Source: JAMXLO01 sp963799415 (lineage in GTDB: Bacteria > Pseudomonadota > Alphaproteobacteria > Acetobacterales > Acetobacteraceae). From it: DNA of 64,000 nt. Made by a program: the position numbers and the translations under genes. The first letter of the stretch is position 1; every line of letters begins with the position of its first letter. Positions 17,995 through 27,689 of this stretch are shown here, piece after piece. The stretch covers positions 1 to 64,000 of the forward strand of contig CAWCXI010000021.1 in NCBI GenBank assembly GCA_963799415.1, read 5' to 3'. The notes under the pieces are model-generated. The model saw only the letters and a list, made by a program, of their open reading frames with translations. It made no database searches and was not told where the DNA came from.

Positions 17995-18753
17995 ATGGAG
18001 ACGCCAGGAAAGATTGCCGTTATCACGGGAGCCGGTAGCGGCATCGGGCGTGCGACTGCACTTGCGCTGCTGGCGGACGGGTTTTCGGTCGTGCTGGCCG
18101 GGCGTCGCCGCGAAATGCTCGAAGAGACGGCCGCACTGGCCAAGGCTACTTCGCCACGGATGCTTGTTGTGCCAACCGATGTCTCCGACCCTGCCGCGAT
18201 CGCGTCTTTGTTCGATACGGTCAAGGCGACATATGGCCGGATCGATTTGCTGTTCAACAACGCGGGCATCAGCACCCGCAACATCCCGATCGAGGATCTG
18301 ACGCTCGAGCAATGGTCGAACGTCGTCGCGGTAAATCTGACTGGTTCGTTTCTCTGTGCGCAGCACGCGTTCCGCATGATGAAGAGCCAGCAGCCGCGTG
18401 GTGGGCGCATCATCAACAACGGGTCGGTCTCGGCTCATGTGCCGCGCCGCAACTCGACTCCCTACGCCGCGACCAAGCACGCGCTGACTGGGCTGACCCG
18501 GTCATTGTCGCTTGATGGGCGTGAATACGACATCGCCTGCGGCCAGATCGACATCGGCAACGCCGCGACCACACGGAACGAAGACACAGCACGAGGTCGT
18601 CTGCAAGCCAGCGGCAAGGTCGAGGCAGAAGCACGCATCGACGTGAACGATGTCGCCCGCGGAGTTGCCTATATGGCCAGCCTTTCGCTCGAAGCGAATG
18701 TCCAGTTCATGACCGTGATGGCGACAAAAATGCCCTATATCGGTCGAGGTTGA
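17995..18753 (+). CDS. SDR-family oxidoreductase
   Basis: A 252-residue classical SDR starting at METPGKIAVITGAG. It has TGAGSGIGRATA near residue 11, NNAGIS near 88, NNGSVSAHVPRRNS near 140-155 and the catalytic YAATKHA near 160. The region after the active site (DGREYDIACGQIDIGNAAT) is that of the SDR group annotated as 3-hydroxy or glucose/ribitol-type dehydrogenases. The upstream in-frame reading to 17878 has no ribosome site. It is fifth in the catabolic set and presumably oxidises or reduces a hydroxyl intermediate. Confidence 0.9.
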   Translation: METPGKIAVITGAGSGIGRATALALLADGFSVVLAGRRREMLEETAALAKATSPRMLVVPTDVSDPAAIASLFDTVKATYGRIDLLFNNAGISTRNIPIEDLTLEQWSNVVAVNLTGSFLCAQHAFRMMKSQQPRGGRIINNGSVSAHVPRRNSTPYAATKHALTGLTRSLSLDGREYDIACGQIDIGNAATTRNEDTARGRLQASGKVEAEARIDVNDVARGVAYMASLSLEANVQFMTVMATKMPYIGRG

Positions 18754-18829
18754 CGGCTGCGAGAAGCGGCCGCGGGAGCATTGGCACTAAGGCCTATGCG
18801 GCCCGGAGTAATGGCAGGGGAGGTAGACG

Positions 18830-19723
18830 GTGGAAGCAGGGTTCCTTGGTGTCGGGAACATGGGACTGCCCATGGCGACCAGGCTACTGGACGGCGGACA
18901 TCGCTTGACAGTGCACGACATTCGCGAAACGGCGATGCAACCCTTGCTGGACCGGCAGGCGCGACGCGCCGCATCGCCAAGGGAGCTCGCAGACCAGTGC
19001 GAGATTGTCTTCGTCTCTCTGCCCACACTGGCGGCGTTCCGCACGGTCATGTTCGGCGAGGATGGCCTCATCTCCGGGAAGGCGATGAAGCTGCTGGTCA
19101 ATACCTGCACCGTCGGTGTTCCGTTCGTGAAGGAGATCGAACAAGCCGCGGCCGCGCGCGGCATCACGGTGGTCGATTGCCCGATCTCGGGCGGCCCGCC
19201 GGGCGCGCGGGCCGGCACGCTGTCCGTCATGGTCTCTGGCGAACCCTCTGCGGTGGAGCGACTGCGGCCGATGATCTCGCTGTGGGGGCGTACACTCACC
19301 GTCGCCGGCGATAAGCCGGGCGCAGCGCAGGTGCTCAAGCTGACCAACAACATTCTCTCTGCGGTCGCCCTGGCGGCGACGGCAGAGGCATTCGTCATGG
19401 GTGCCAAAGGCGGCCTCGATCCCGAGGTGATGCTCGCCGCCATCAACGCCGGCAGCGGACAGAACAGCGCCACACAATCAAAATTTCCTGACGCGGTGTT
19501 GACGCGCAGCTTCGATTTCGGTGCGGAGATGCACATCCTGATGAAGGATATCGACCTGGCGATCGCTCAGGGCGAGGAACTCGGCGTACCGATGTGGGTG
19601 TGCCAGGCGGCGCGGCTGGTATTCAAGCACGCCATGTTCAAAGGCGCGGCCAAGGAAGATTTGACCGCGATCGTGAAATACCTGGAGCGTGACGCCAACT
19701 TTGAATTGCCTAAGACGCGCTGA
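18830..19723 (+). CDS. 3-hydroxyisobutyrate dehydrogenase-like NAD(P) oxidoreductase
   Basis: A 297-residue beta-hydroxyacid dehydrogenase. The Rossmann motif FLGVGNMGLPMATRL is at the N-terminus, the substrate-binding DCPISGGPPGARAGTLSVMVSG near residues 117-138, and the catalytic-Lys helix LKLTNNILSA near 170. It starts at GTG 18830 with GGGGAGG 6 nt upstream, a good site that outweighs the non-ATG codon. The enzyme oxidises 3-hydroxy acids or tartronate semialdehyde-like compounds. It lies between two SDR genes in one strand-wise array. Confidence 0.92.
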   Translation: MEAGFLGVGNMGLPMATRLLDGGHRLTVHDIRETAMQPLLDRQARRAASPRELADQCEIVFVSLPTLAAFRTVMFGEDGLISGKAMKLLVNTCTVGVPFVKEIEQAAAARGITVVDCPISGGPPGARAGTLSVMVSGEPSAVERLRPMISLWGRTLTVAGDKPGAAQVLKLTNNILSAVALAATAEAFVMGAKGGLDPEVMLAAINAGSGQNSATQSKFPDAVLTRSFDFGAEMHILMKDIDLAIAQGEELGVPMWVCQAARLVFKHAMFKGAAKEDLTAIVKYLERDANFELPKTR

Positions 19724-19745
19724 GGACCAACGAGGGGGAACGGAC

Positions 19746-20546
19746 ATGCAGCCTGGCAAGCGGCTTATCGACAAGGTGGCGATCGTCACTGGCGGCGCCT
19801 CCGGCATCGGTGCCGAGACGGCGCGTGTATTCGCCATGCATGGCGCTACCGTGGTACTCTGCGATGTGCAGGACGAGCTTGGTAGCGCGGTGGCGACGGA
19901 GATCGCTGATGCCGGCGGCGCCGCCGAATACCGCACGCTCGACGTCTGCAGTGAGCAGCAATGGCTGACCCTGGTCGCTGACACCGAACGCAAACATGGC
20001 AAGATCAACATTCTCGGCAACATTGCCGGTATCTCGGGCCGACCGGCCGGCATGACGGTTCAGACCGGCAACATCGCCGGCGTCGCATTGGCCGAGCAGA
20101 CGCTGGAAAGCTGGAACCGCATCATGGAGGTGAACGCCACGGGCGTGTTCCTGGGCACCAAGAGTGTGATCCCCGCCATGCAGCGGGCCGGCGGGGGATC
20201 GATCATCAATATCTCCTCGATCTGCGGGATCGTCGGCTCGTTCGCCAACGCTGCCTATCATGCATCGAAAGGCGCAGTGCGCATCTTTGCGAAGTCGGCG
20301 GCAATCCAATATGCGAAGAACCAGATCCGAGTGAATTCCATCCACCCCGGCTTTGTCGATACACCGATGGCGCGGCCGGGCCTATTGGGCAACGAGAGCG
20401 GCAAGGCACGGATGGACGCGACGCCGCTTGGGCGGTTTGGCAAGCCGATCGATATTGCCATGGGCTGCCTTTACCTCGCGTCCGATGAAGCGTCCTGGGT
20501 AACGGGAAGCGAACTCGTCATCGATGGCGGCATGACGGCGAACTGA
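19746..20546 (+). CDS. SDR-family oxidoreductase with altered NNAG motif
   Basis: A 266-residue SDR. The cofactor loop is TGGASGIG near residue 16 and the catalytic YHASKGAV near 170. The usual NNAG reads GNIAGIS, an unusual loss of the first Asn at a position that normally stabilises the central sheet. An insertion after it (GRPAGMTVQTGNIAGVALAEQ) is longer than in simple FabG. The C-terminal IDGG motif is present. ATG 19746 has CGAGGGGGAAC upstream. It precedes the TRAP transporter genes by 84 bp. Confidence 0.9.
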   Translation: MQPGKRLIDKVAIVTGGASGIGAETARVFAMHGATVVLCDVQDELGSAVATEIADAGGAAEYRTLDVCSEQQWLTLVADTERKHGKINILGNIAGISGRPAGMTVQTGNIAGVALAEQTLESWNRIMEVNATGVFLGTKSVIPAMQRAGGGSIINISSICGIVGSFANAAYHASKGAVRIFAKSAAIQYAKNQIRVNSIHPGFVDTPMARPGLLGNESGKARMDATPLGRFGKPIDIAMGCLYLASDEASWVTGSELVIDGGMTAN

Positions 20547-20630
20547 GTGGAGGGCGGGTCAACAGCACCACAGCTTGCAACCTACGGCGGCAATGTTAGC
20601 TTCCATCAAAACATGGAGGAAACGCAGCCC

Positions 20631-21635
20631 ATGCTAAAATTGACCAGGCGCCGGGCCGGGGCCATTGCTGGCGCCTCGATTCTGCTTCCCCGTTTCGCCA
20701 AGGCCGCCGAGATCAACTGGAAGTTCACCAGCTCGCAGGCCGCCACGCATCCGTCGACGATCCGCTACATAGAAGCAGCGGAGCGGGTTAAGCAGAAATC
20801 CAACGGCCGGTTCGAGATCACCGTCTTCCACTCCGGCCAACTCGGTACCGACCTCGACACCTTCACCCAGGTACGCATCGGCGGCGTGCAGATGATGGTA
20901 CTGTCGAACCTGCTGACCGCCACCGCAGCACCGCTTGGTTCGCTGCCGAGCATGCCGTTCGGCCTGAAGGACTACAACGCGATCTGGCAGGCGATGGATG
21001 GCAAGGTCGGCAAGCTGCTGCGTGCAGATCTGGAAAAGGCGGGTTATCTGACGACGGACAAGATCCTGGACAGCGGCTTTCACCAGATGACATCCTCGTC
21101 GAAGCCGATCAACACGGTCGCGGACATGCAGGGCTTCAAATTGCGCGCCCCGCCGAGCCCGCTGATCGTCTCGACCTGGCGCGCGATAGGCGCCGCGCCT
21201 ACGACGATGAATTTCTCCGAACTCTATACCGCGCTGCAGACCGGTGTGGTCGAGGGTCAGGAAGGGCCGCTCGTCTATATCCGGACCAACCGGCTGTTCG
21301 AAGTGCAGAAGTATCTGTCCCTGACCAGCCATATCTGGGACGGTTGGTACACGCTCATCAATCCACGCGCTTTCGGCCGGCTGTCAAAGGACATGCAGGA
21401 TCTGGTCATGGACAGCTTCAATCAGGCGGGTGTCGATGAGCGCAACGACATCGCCGGCCTGATCGAGCAGACCAAGGTCTTCCTGGCGGAGAAAGGCATG
21501 ATCGTCAGCACGCCGCCCGACCTGGCTCCATTCCGCCAGAAGCTGAAGGATGCCGGTCTCTATAAGGAGTGGAAGGAAAAGATGGGACCCGAAGGCTGGG
21601 CCCTGCTGGAGGAGATCAGCGGTCCGCTGGCCTGA
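20631..21635 (+). CDS. TRAP transporter solute-binding protein (DctP family)
   Basis: A 334-residue periplasmic binding protein. It begins MLKLTRRRAGAIAGASILLP with an RRR-containing leader and probable cleavage after AKA near residue 24, suggesting Tat or Sec export. Mature motifs include EAAERVKQKSNGRFEITVFHSGQLG and the DctP signature region GFKLRAPPSPLIVSTWRAIGAAPTTMNFSELYTALQTGVVEGQEGP (about residues 172-217), with the substrate-carboxylate Arg in LRAPPS. The family imports organic acids with sodium symport. The fused permease follows 30 bp downstream. Confidence 0.93.
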   Translation: MLKLTRRRAGAIAGASILLPRFAKAAEINWKFTSSQAATHPSTIRYIEAAERVKQKSNGRFEITVFHSGQLGTDLDTFTQVRIGGVQMMVLSNLLTATAAPLGSLPSMPFGLKDYNAIWQAMDGKVGKLLRADLEKAGYLTTDKILDSGFHQMTSSSKPINTVADMQGFKLRAPPSPLIVSTWRAIGAAPTTMNFSELYTALQTGVVEGQEGPLVYIRTNRLFEVQKYLSLTSHIWDGWYTLINPRAFGRLSKDMQDLVMDSFNQAGVDERNDIAGLIEQTKVFLAEKGMIVSTPPDLAPFRQKLKDAGLYKEWKEKMGPEGWALLEEISGPLA

Positions 21636-21665
21636 CCCGCCCGCAGCAGCGATCCTGAAGATCGT

Positions 21666-23543
21666 GTGTCCATGGACTCCATGACCAGTCCGCGCCCGCC
21701 GGCGGTGCACAGCCCCGTTGCGGCGACCGCGCGTGCAATTGAGCGGCCGCTCATGCGCTGCCTTGAGTGGCTTGCCGCCGCACTGGTGGCGGCGGATATC
21801 CTCATCCTGCTGATCGGCGTCGTCGCCCGCTATGCATTCCGATCACCGCTGATATGGACAGACGATCTCGCGCAGGCCGTGTTTCTCTGGCTCGGCATGA
21901 TCGGCGCGACTGTGGCGCTGAACCGAGGCGAGCATATGCGCATGACGGCGCTCATCGTCAGGGCGCCACCGAGACCGCGACAAGGCCTCGAAGCGTTTGC
22001 AGCGGCGGCGGGCTTGCTGTTCCTGGCCGCGGTGATCCAGCCCGCCATCGAATACGTGCAGGAAGTGACCCGGATCGAAATCCCAGGTCTGGGAATCTCC
22101 AAGGCCTGGCTGACGATGCCACTGCCTTGTGGATTTGCCTTGATGATCATCGTCGGCGTCATCAGGCTGTTCCGTGCCTTCCCGCTCGGCATTGCGTTCC
22201 TGCTGATCGGCCTGGCAGCGGCGACGGCATTGTTCACTCCGATGGCAGAGCCGTGGCTGGAGAGCCTCGGAAATCTGAACCTGATCCTGTTCTTCATCGG
22301 ACTCGTCGGCGCGACGGTGCTTGCCGGTGTGCCAATCGCCATTGCATTTGCAGTCGGCACCTTCGCCTACATGGTGTTCACCACCGACGTGCCTATGCTG
22401 CTGTTTGTCGGTCGGTTCTATGAGGGCATGTCGCACCTGATTCTGCTGGCGGTGCCATTGTTTGTCTTCCTCGGACTGCTGATTGAGATGACCGGCATGG
22501 CGCGCGCGATGGTCGATTTCCTGGCCTCGCTGCTGGGCCACGTCCGTGGTGGCTTGTCCTACGTCCTGGTCGGCGCGATGTATCTCGTGTCAGGCATTTC
22601 AGGCTCGAAGGCTGCCGATATGGCGGCCGTGGCGCCGGCGCTGTTTCCCGAGATGATCAAGCGCGGATCGGAACCCGGCGATCTGGTGGCATTGCTGTCG
22701 GCCACCGGTGCGCAGACCGAAACCGTGCCGCCCAGCCTGGTACTGATCACGATCGGCTCGGTCACCGGCGTGTCGATCGGCGCGCTGTTCACTGGCGGAT
22801 TGCTGCCAAGTCTGGTGCTGGCCGTCGGCCTGTGCCTTGTGATCCGGCGGCGCTATCGCCATCAGGATATGTCGGGGATTCGCCGCGCGAGCATGTCCCA
22901 GGTGGCGCGCGCCTTCGTTGTCGCGGTACCGGCGCTGGCGCTGCCTTTCGTTATTCGCTTCACCGTGGTGGAGGGTGTAGCCACCGCGACCGAGGTGTCC
23001 ACCATAGGCATCGCCTACACCATCGTCGTCGGCCTACTGATCTACCGCCAGTTCAACTGGTCGCGGATTGTGCCGATGCTGGTGGAGACCGCATCGCTCT
23101 CTGGCGTCATCCTGCTAATCCTTGGCGCAGCAACCGCGATGGCATGGGCGCTGACCCAGTCTGGCTTTTCGCAGCAGCTCGCATCTGCGATCGCCGTACT
23201 GCCTGGCGGCAAGTTTACGTTCCTGGCGGTGTCGATCGTGGCGTTCGTGGTCCTCGGCAGCGTGCTGGAGGGAATTCCGGTCATCGTGCTGTTTGGACCA
23301 CTGCTGTTCCCTATCGCGGAAAAGCTGGGCATCCACGAAGTCCACTACGCGATGGTCACAGTGTTGGCGATGGGCATTGGGCTGTTCGCACCCCCCTTCG
23401 GTGTTGGCTTTTATGCCGCAGGTGCCATCGGTCGCATCGACCCCAACCTTGGTATACGGCCGATTCAGGCGTACCTGCTCGCTATGCTCGTCGGCCTGGT
23501 CGTGGTGGCGGCCATACCTTGGGTGTCGATCGGCTTCCTGTAA
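21666..23543 (+). CDS. TRAP transporter fused permease (DctQ-DctM)
   Basis: A 625-residue membrane protein joining the small four-helix DctQ subunit (residues about 30-190, beginning LEWLAAALVAADILILLIG) to the large 12-helix DctM subunit (about 195-625). The DctM part has GTFAYMVFTTDVPMLLFVGRFYEGM, the SGSKAADMAAVAPALFPEMIKRG core loop and LFAPPFGVGFYAAGAIG near the end. GTG 21666 and ATG 21672 are both possible starts. With the DctP gene it forms a complete tripartite uptake system. Its place at the end of the catabolic set suggests it imports that pathway's organic acid. Confidence 0.93.
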   Translation: MSMDSMTSPRPPAVHSPVAATARAIERPLMRCLEWLAAALVAADILILLIGVVARYAFRSPLIWTDDLAQAVFLWLGMIGATVALNRGEHMRMTALIVRAPPRPRQGLEAFAAAAGLLFLAAVIQPAIEYVQEVTRIEIPGLGISKAWLTMPLPCGFALMIIVGVIRLFRAFPLGIAFLLIGLAAATALFTPMAEPWLESLGNLNLILFFIGLVGATVLAGVPIAIAFAVGTFAYMVFTTDVPMLLFVGRFYEGMSHLILLAVPLFVFLGLLIEMTGMARAMVDFLASLLGHVRGGLSYVLVGAMYLVSGISGSKAADMAAVAPALFPEMIKRGSEPGDLVALLSATGAQTETVPPSLVLITIGSVTGVSIGALFTGGLLPSLVLAVGLCLVIRRRYRHQDMSGIRRASMSQVARAFVVAVPALALPFVIRFTVVEGVATATEVSTIGIAYTIVVGLLIYRQFNWSRIVPMLVETASLSGVILLILGAATAMAWALTQSGFSQQLASAIAVLPGGKFTFLAVSIVAFVVLGSVLEGIPVIVLFGPLLFPIAEKLGIHEVHYAMVTVLAMGIGLFAPPFGVGFYAAGAIGRIDPNLGIRPIQAYLLAMLVGLVVVAAIPWVSIGFL

Positions 23544-23616
23544 TCAGCGGACCAGCGACACAGGCTGCGGCCGGCAAAACGCCGGTGATCCCGCCGCGGA
23601 CCACCAGTCCTGGCCA

Positions 23617-23690
23617 CGCTTCGCGCGAAGCGCATTCAATCTACTCCTCCGTGGCCTCTGTGGCCCTCCGCCTGCCTCCGTGTTGAAAAA
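23617..23690. repeat. half copy of the 10-bp-phased inverted-repeat element (copy A)
   Basis: This gap element carries the central palindrome (cgcttcgcgcgaagcg) followed by only the right arm (tactcctccgtggcctctgt then ggccctccgcctgcctccgtgttgaa). It matches the right halves of the complete elements near 56.9 and 63.0 kb. The matching left arm is absent. It lies between the TRAP permease and the hydantoinase/oxoprolinase gene; the remainder of the 247-bp gap shows nothing recognisable. Confidence 0.7.
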
Positions 23691-23790
23691 AATTCCAACA
23701 GCCCGCTCAAGCGCCGCGAGGAAGTCGCAGGCTTGAGACCCCTTCCACTGCGGTGCACAATTCAACCGCCGCAATTTCAGGGACACCGGA

Positions 23791-26700
23791 ATGCCAGCCT
23801 CCCACCGCTATCGTATCGGTTTCGACATCGGCGGCACCTTCACCGACTTCATCCTGCTCGATACGCAACGCAACGAAATCCGCCTGCACAAGTGCCTCAC
23901 CACGCCGCACGACCCCTCGGTCGGCGCGCTTGAAGGTCTCACCGAACTGCTGCACGCCGCCCAACTCACCCTCGCCGACATTGGCGACGTGGTCCACGGC
24001 ACCACCCTGGTCACCAACGCCCTCATCGAGCGCACCGGTGCGCGCCTCGGCCTCATCACCACGCGCGGCTTCCGCGACATCCTCGAGATGGGCACCGAGC
24101 AACGCTACGACATCTACGACCTGTTCCTCCGCTTCCCCGACCCCTTGGTCCCCCGCCGCCATCGCCTGGAAGTAGCGGAACGCATCGACCGGGACGGCAA
24201 CGTGCTGCTGCCGCTCGACCCGGACGAGGTGCGCGCCGCGGCACAGCGCCTGATCGCCGAAGGGATCGAGGCGATCGCCATCTGCTTCCTGCACGCCTAC
24301 TGCAATCCAACGCACGAGCAACAGGCGGCGGCAATGATCCGCGCGGCATTCCCCGACATCGCGGTCTCCATCTCGTCCGACGTGGTGGCCGAGCTGTGGG
24401 AGTACCAGCGCTGCAACACCACCTGCGCCAACGCCTATGTGCAGCCGCTGATGGGCCGCTATATCGCCAAACTGGAGCGCGAACTGCACGCCCGCGGCTT
24501 TCGCGGCGATCTGCGCTTCATGCACTCGGCCGGTGGCCTGCTGTCGCCGGAGACCGCGCGCGACTTCCCGATCCGCATGCTTGAGAGTGGCCCCGCCGGC
24601 GGCGGCCTCGCCACGGCATTCTTCGGCGAGGCAGCCGGCCATGCGGACGTGATCTCGTTTGACATGGGCGGCACAACAGCGAAAGCGTGCCTGATCCAGG
24701 ATGGCCGCGCCGAGATCGCACCGATGATGGAAGCGGCACGCGTGCACCGCTTCAAGAAAGGCTCCGGCCTGCCGATCAAGGCGCCGGTCATCGACATGAT
24801 CGAGATCGGCGCAGGCGGCGGCTCGATCGCCTCGATCGACGAGGTGGGGCTGCTGCGCGTCGGTCCGCATTCGTCGGGGGCCGATCCGGGTCCTGCGTGC
24901 TACGCGCGCGGTGGCACCGAACCCACGGTGACCGACGCCAACCTGCTGCTCGGTTACTACGATCCGGGCTTCTTCCTCGGCGGCCGCATGGCACTGGATC
25001 GCGACGCCGCCGAACGCGCGCTGCACAACGTCGGCGCGACGCTCGGCCTCAGTGCGACCGACACCGCGTGGGGCATTCACCGCATGGTGGTGGAGAACAT
25101 GGCCGCAGCGGCGCGCATCCACATCGTCGAGAAGGGCAAGGACCCGCGTGCCTACGCGATGGTCGGGTTCGGCGGTGCCGGTCCCGCCCATGCCGCCGAA
25201 GTGGCGCGAGTGCTCGGGGTAAGGCAGGTGCTGATCCCGCCCGCCTCAGGTGCCGCATCGGCGCTGGGCTTTCTCGCGGCTCCGCTGTCATTCGAACAGG
25301 TGCGCAGCCATCCCGTGCTGCTCGACGCGCCAGGCGCGGCCGCGACCATCGATGCGATCCTCCGCGAACTCACCGAAACCGCACGCGCACGGCTTGCCGA
25401 CGAAGCGGAGGTGGTGACCGAACGCCTGGCCGACATGCGCCTCGAAGGCCAGATGCACGAGATCAGTGTGGCCCTGCCGGACGGCCCGATCACCGACGCG
25501 ACGATGCGCGCAATTCGCGAGGCATTCGCCACTGCCTACGCCGCGCGATATACGTCTGTATATTCTGGTGTCGGCGTCATGGCAGTCTCGTTCCGGGTGC
25601 GCTGCCGCGGTCCGTTGCCGCAGCTTTCGCTTACCGAGGCCGGCGCCCGACCCGTCGGAGCGGCGCAGAAGGGAACGCGTGCGGCCTGGTTCGACGGTGG
25701 CTTCGTCGATACGTCCGTCTATGACCGCTACGCGCTGGCGCCCGGCGCACGCATCGCCGGCCCCGCGATCATCGAGGAACGCGAGGCAACCACCGTCATC
25801 CCGCCCGGCGATACCGTCAGTGTGGACGCGACCGGCACTCTTGCGATCGACATCGGCCTTGCCGCCGCTCCTGTCGCGCTTGTCACTGCGGATACGCCGA
25901 TCGAACAGGCCGCTGCGCTGATCGAGGCCGATCCCGTTTCACTCGAAATCATGTGGAGCCGTCTCGTCACCGTGGTCGAGGAAATGTGGCACACCATCTG
26001 CCGCACCGCCTTCTCGCTGATCGTCTCCGAGGCACAGGACTTCGCCTGCGATCTGCTCGACGCGCGTGGCGATTCGCTCGCGCATTCGCCGCGCGCCATG
26101 CCGGTGTTCAACCTGACCCTGCCGCGCGCAGTGAAGGCGCTGCTGGAGAAATTCCCGCCCGAGACGTTGAAGCCTGGCGACGTTCTGGTCACCAACGATC
26201 CATGGCTCTGCGCCGGCCACCTGTTCGACATCGCCGTCGTCACACCGGTATTCCGAAACGGCGCGCTGGTGGCGCTCACCGGTACGGTCGGCCATGTCGG
26301 CGACATCGGCGGCACCAAGGATTCCTTGCGCGCCCGCGAGATCTACGAGGAAGGCATCCAAATCCCGCCGATGATGCTGTATCGCGCAGGCGTTCCCAAC
26401 GACGACCTGTTCACCCTGATCGCCGAGAACGTGCGCAAGCACGAGGAAGTACTCGGCGACATCCACTCCTTCATCGCCGCCAACGCACTCGGCGCCGAAC
26501 GGCTGCTGGCGTTCATGGACGAGTACGGCATGCACGATCTGCGCGCGCTCGCGCACGTGGTGCAGACGCGCGCCGAGAAAGCCATGCGCGATGCGATCCG
26601 TGCGCTGCCGGACGGTGTTTATCAGTCGGAAATCTGGAACAACCCGCTCGGCGAGCGCCTGCACTACCCACTGAAGCTCACCGTGCAGGGCGACGCTATC

Positions 26701-27600
26701 GAACTCGACTTCGAGGGCGCGCCCGCCCAACTCCCCCAGGGCGGATTGAACTGCACCTACAGCTACACCGCCGCGCACGCGACCTATCCGATGAAGTGCA
26801 TCCTCAGCCCACAGGTGCGCAGCAATGCTGGCTGCTACCGACCGTTCACCGTCAAGGCACCAAAAGGCTCGATCCTCAACTGCGACAAGCCGGCGTCCGT
26901 GAACCTGCGCACCCGCGTCGGCTGGTATATCGCGCCCAATATCTTCCGCGCCCTCGCCGATGCCGCACCGGCGCAGGTGCAGGCCGCCACCGGACTGCCG
27001 GTCGCCATCAACATCTACGGCCGCGAGGCGAACGGCATCGTCTACGCCGACCACTTCTTCATGGGCGCCGGCCAGGGCGCATCGCAGCACGGCGACGGCA
27101 AGTCCGCGCTGCTGTATCCCACCTCGGCCGCCAACACCTCGGTCGAGCTCATGGAAGTCCGGGCACCGGTGCTCGTGCTGGAGAAATCCTTCGTCACCGA
27201 TTCCGGTGGCCCCGGCGAACATCGCGGCGGCTGCGGCGTGCGCACGCGCCTGCGCAAACTGCGCGACGACGGGCTGCCGACCTTGGCGTCGGTCTACCCA
27301 GAAGGCGTCGGCGTCACGGTCGAAGGCCTGCACGGCGGTCTGCCAGGCGGCGGCGTGCGCGGCGTGGTGCTCGATCCGGACGGCAACGTGACGCACGATT
27401 GCGGCACCGGCGAACTCGTCACATTGACGCGCACCGACCAGATCGTCGAAGTCCGATTGGCGGGAGGCGCCGGCTTCGGCGATCCACGCGCGCGACCCGC
27501 CGCGCTGGTGCAACAGGACGTGGCAGAAGGCATCGTCTCGCCTGAAGCCGCGAACCGCGACTACGGCTTGCCGACAGCCGCCAAAAACGCGGCCGAATAA
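23791..27600 (+). CDS. fused hydantoinase A/B family protein (5-oxoprolinase type)
   Basis: A 1269-residue fusion. HyuA occupies about residues 5-690, with the ATP-binding YRIGFDIGGTFTDFILLD at the start, VVHGTTLVTNALIER near 68-82 and SFDMGGTTAKACL near 289. HyuB occupies about 710-1260, beginning DPVSLEIMWSRLVTVVEEMW and including TNDPWLCAGHLFDIAV and GGTKDSLRAREIYEEG. The family hydrolyses cyclic imides or 5-oxoproline with ATP. N-methylhydantoinase and acetophenone carboxylase relatives are alternatives. It is followed 89 bp later by an OPT transporter, so import and cleavage of peptide-derived oxoproline is one reading. Confidence 0.92.
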   Translation: MPASHRYRIGFDIGGTFTDFILLDTQRNEIRLHKCLTTPHDPSVGALEGLTELLHAAQLTLADIGDVVHGTTLVTNALIERTGARLGLITTRGFRDILEMGTEQRYDIYDLFLRFPDPLVPRRHRLEVAERIDRDGNVLLPLDPDEVRAAAQRLIAEGIEAIAICFLHAYCNPTHEQQAAAMIRAAFPDIAVSISSDVVAELWEYQRCNTTCANAYVQPLMGRYIAKLERELHARGFRGDLRFMHSAGGLLSPETARDFPIRMLESGPAGGGLATAFFGEAAGHADVISFDMGGTTAKACLIQDGRAEIAPMMEAARVHRFKKGSGLPIKAPVIDMIEIGAGGGSIASIDEVGLLRVGPHSSGADPGPACYARGGTEPTVTDANLLLGYYDPGFFLGGRMALDRDAAERALHNVGATLGLSATDTAWGIHRMVVENMAAAARIHIVEKGKDPRAYAMVGFGGAGPAHAAEVARVLGVRQVLIPPASGAASALGFLAAPLSFEQVRSHPVLLDAPGAAATIDAILRELTETARARLADEAEVVTERLADMRLEGQMHEISVALPDGPITDATMRAIREAFATAYAARYTSVYSGVGVMAVSFRVRCRGPLPQLSLTEAGARPVGAAQKGTRAAWFDGGFVDTSVYDRYALAPGARIAGPAIIEEREATTVIPPGDTVSVDATGTLAIDIGLAAAPVALVTADTPIEQAAALIEADPVSLEIMWSRLVTVVEEMWHTICRTAFSLIVSEAQDFACDLLDARGDSLAHSPRAMPVFNLTLPRAVKALLEKFPPETLKPGDVLVTNDPWLCAGHLFDIAVVTPVFRNGALVALTGTVGHVGDIGGTKDSLRAREIYEEGIQIPPMMLYRAGVPNDDLFTLIAENVRKHEEVLGDIHSFIAANALGAERLLAFMDEYGMHDLRALAHVVQTRAEKAMRDAIRALPDGVYQSEIWNNPLGERLHYPLKLTVQGDAIELDFEGAPAQLPQGGLNCTYSYTAAHATYPMKCILSPQVRSNAGCYRPFTVKAPKGSILNCDKPASVNLRTRVGWYIAPNIFRALADAAPAQVQAATGLPVAINIYGREANGIVYADHFFMGAGQGASQHGDGKSALLYPTSAANTSVELMEVRAPVLVLEKSFVTDSGGPGEHRGGCGVRTRLRKLRDDGLPTLASVYPEGVGVTVEGLHGGLPGGGVRGVVLDPDGNVTHDCGTGELVTLTRTDQIVEVRLAGGAGFGDPRARPAALVQQDVAEGIVSPEAANRDYGLPTAAKNAAE

Positions 27601-27611
27601 CACCAACTTAT

Positions 27612-27632
27612 CCCCTCCCCTTGCGGGAGGGG
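27612..27632. terminator. GC-rich hairpin between oxoprolinase and OPT transporter genes
   Basis: CCCCTCCC (27612-27619), loop CTTGC, GGGAGGGG (27625-27632): a perfect 8-bp stem just after the oxoprolinase stop. No U-tract follows, so it may be an attenuating hairpin or a common intergenic hairpin repeat rather than an intrinsic terminator. Confidence 0.4.
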
Positions 27633-27689
27633 GCAGGGGGCGACGCCAACTATCTGCACCGCCTCTTCCCAACATTGCGGGGGCACACA

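Noticed and set aside
23791..27600. Separate hyuA and hyuB genes
   Set aside because: One uninterrupted frame spans both domains without internal stops, so it is a genuine fusion.
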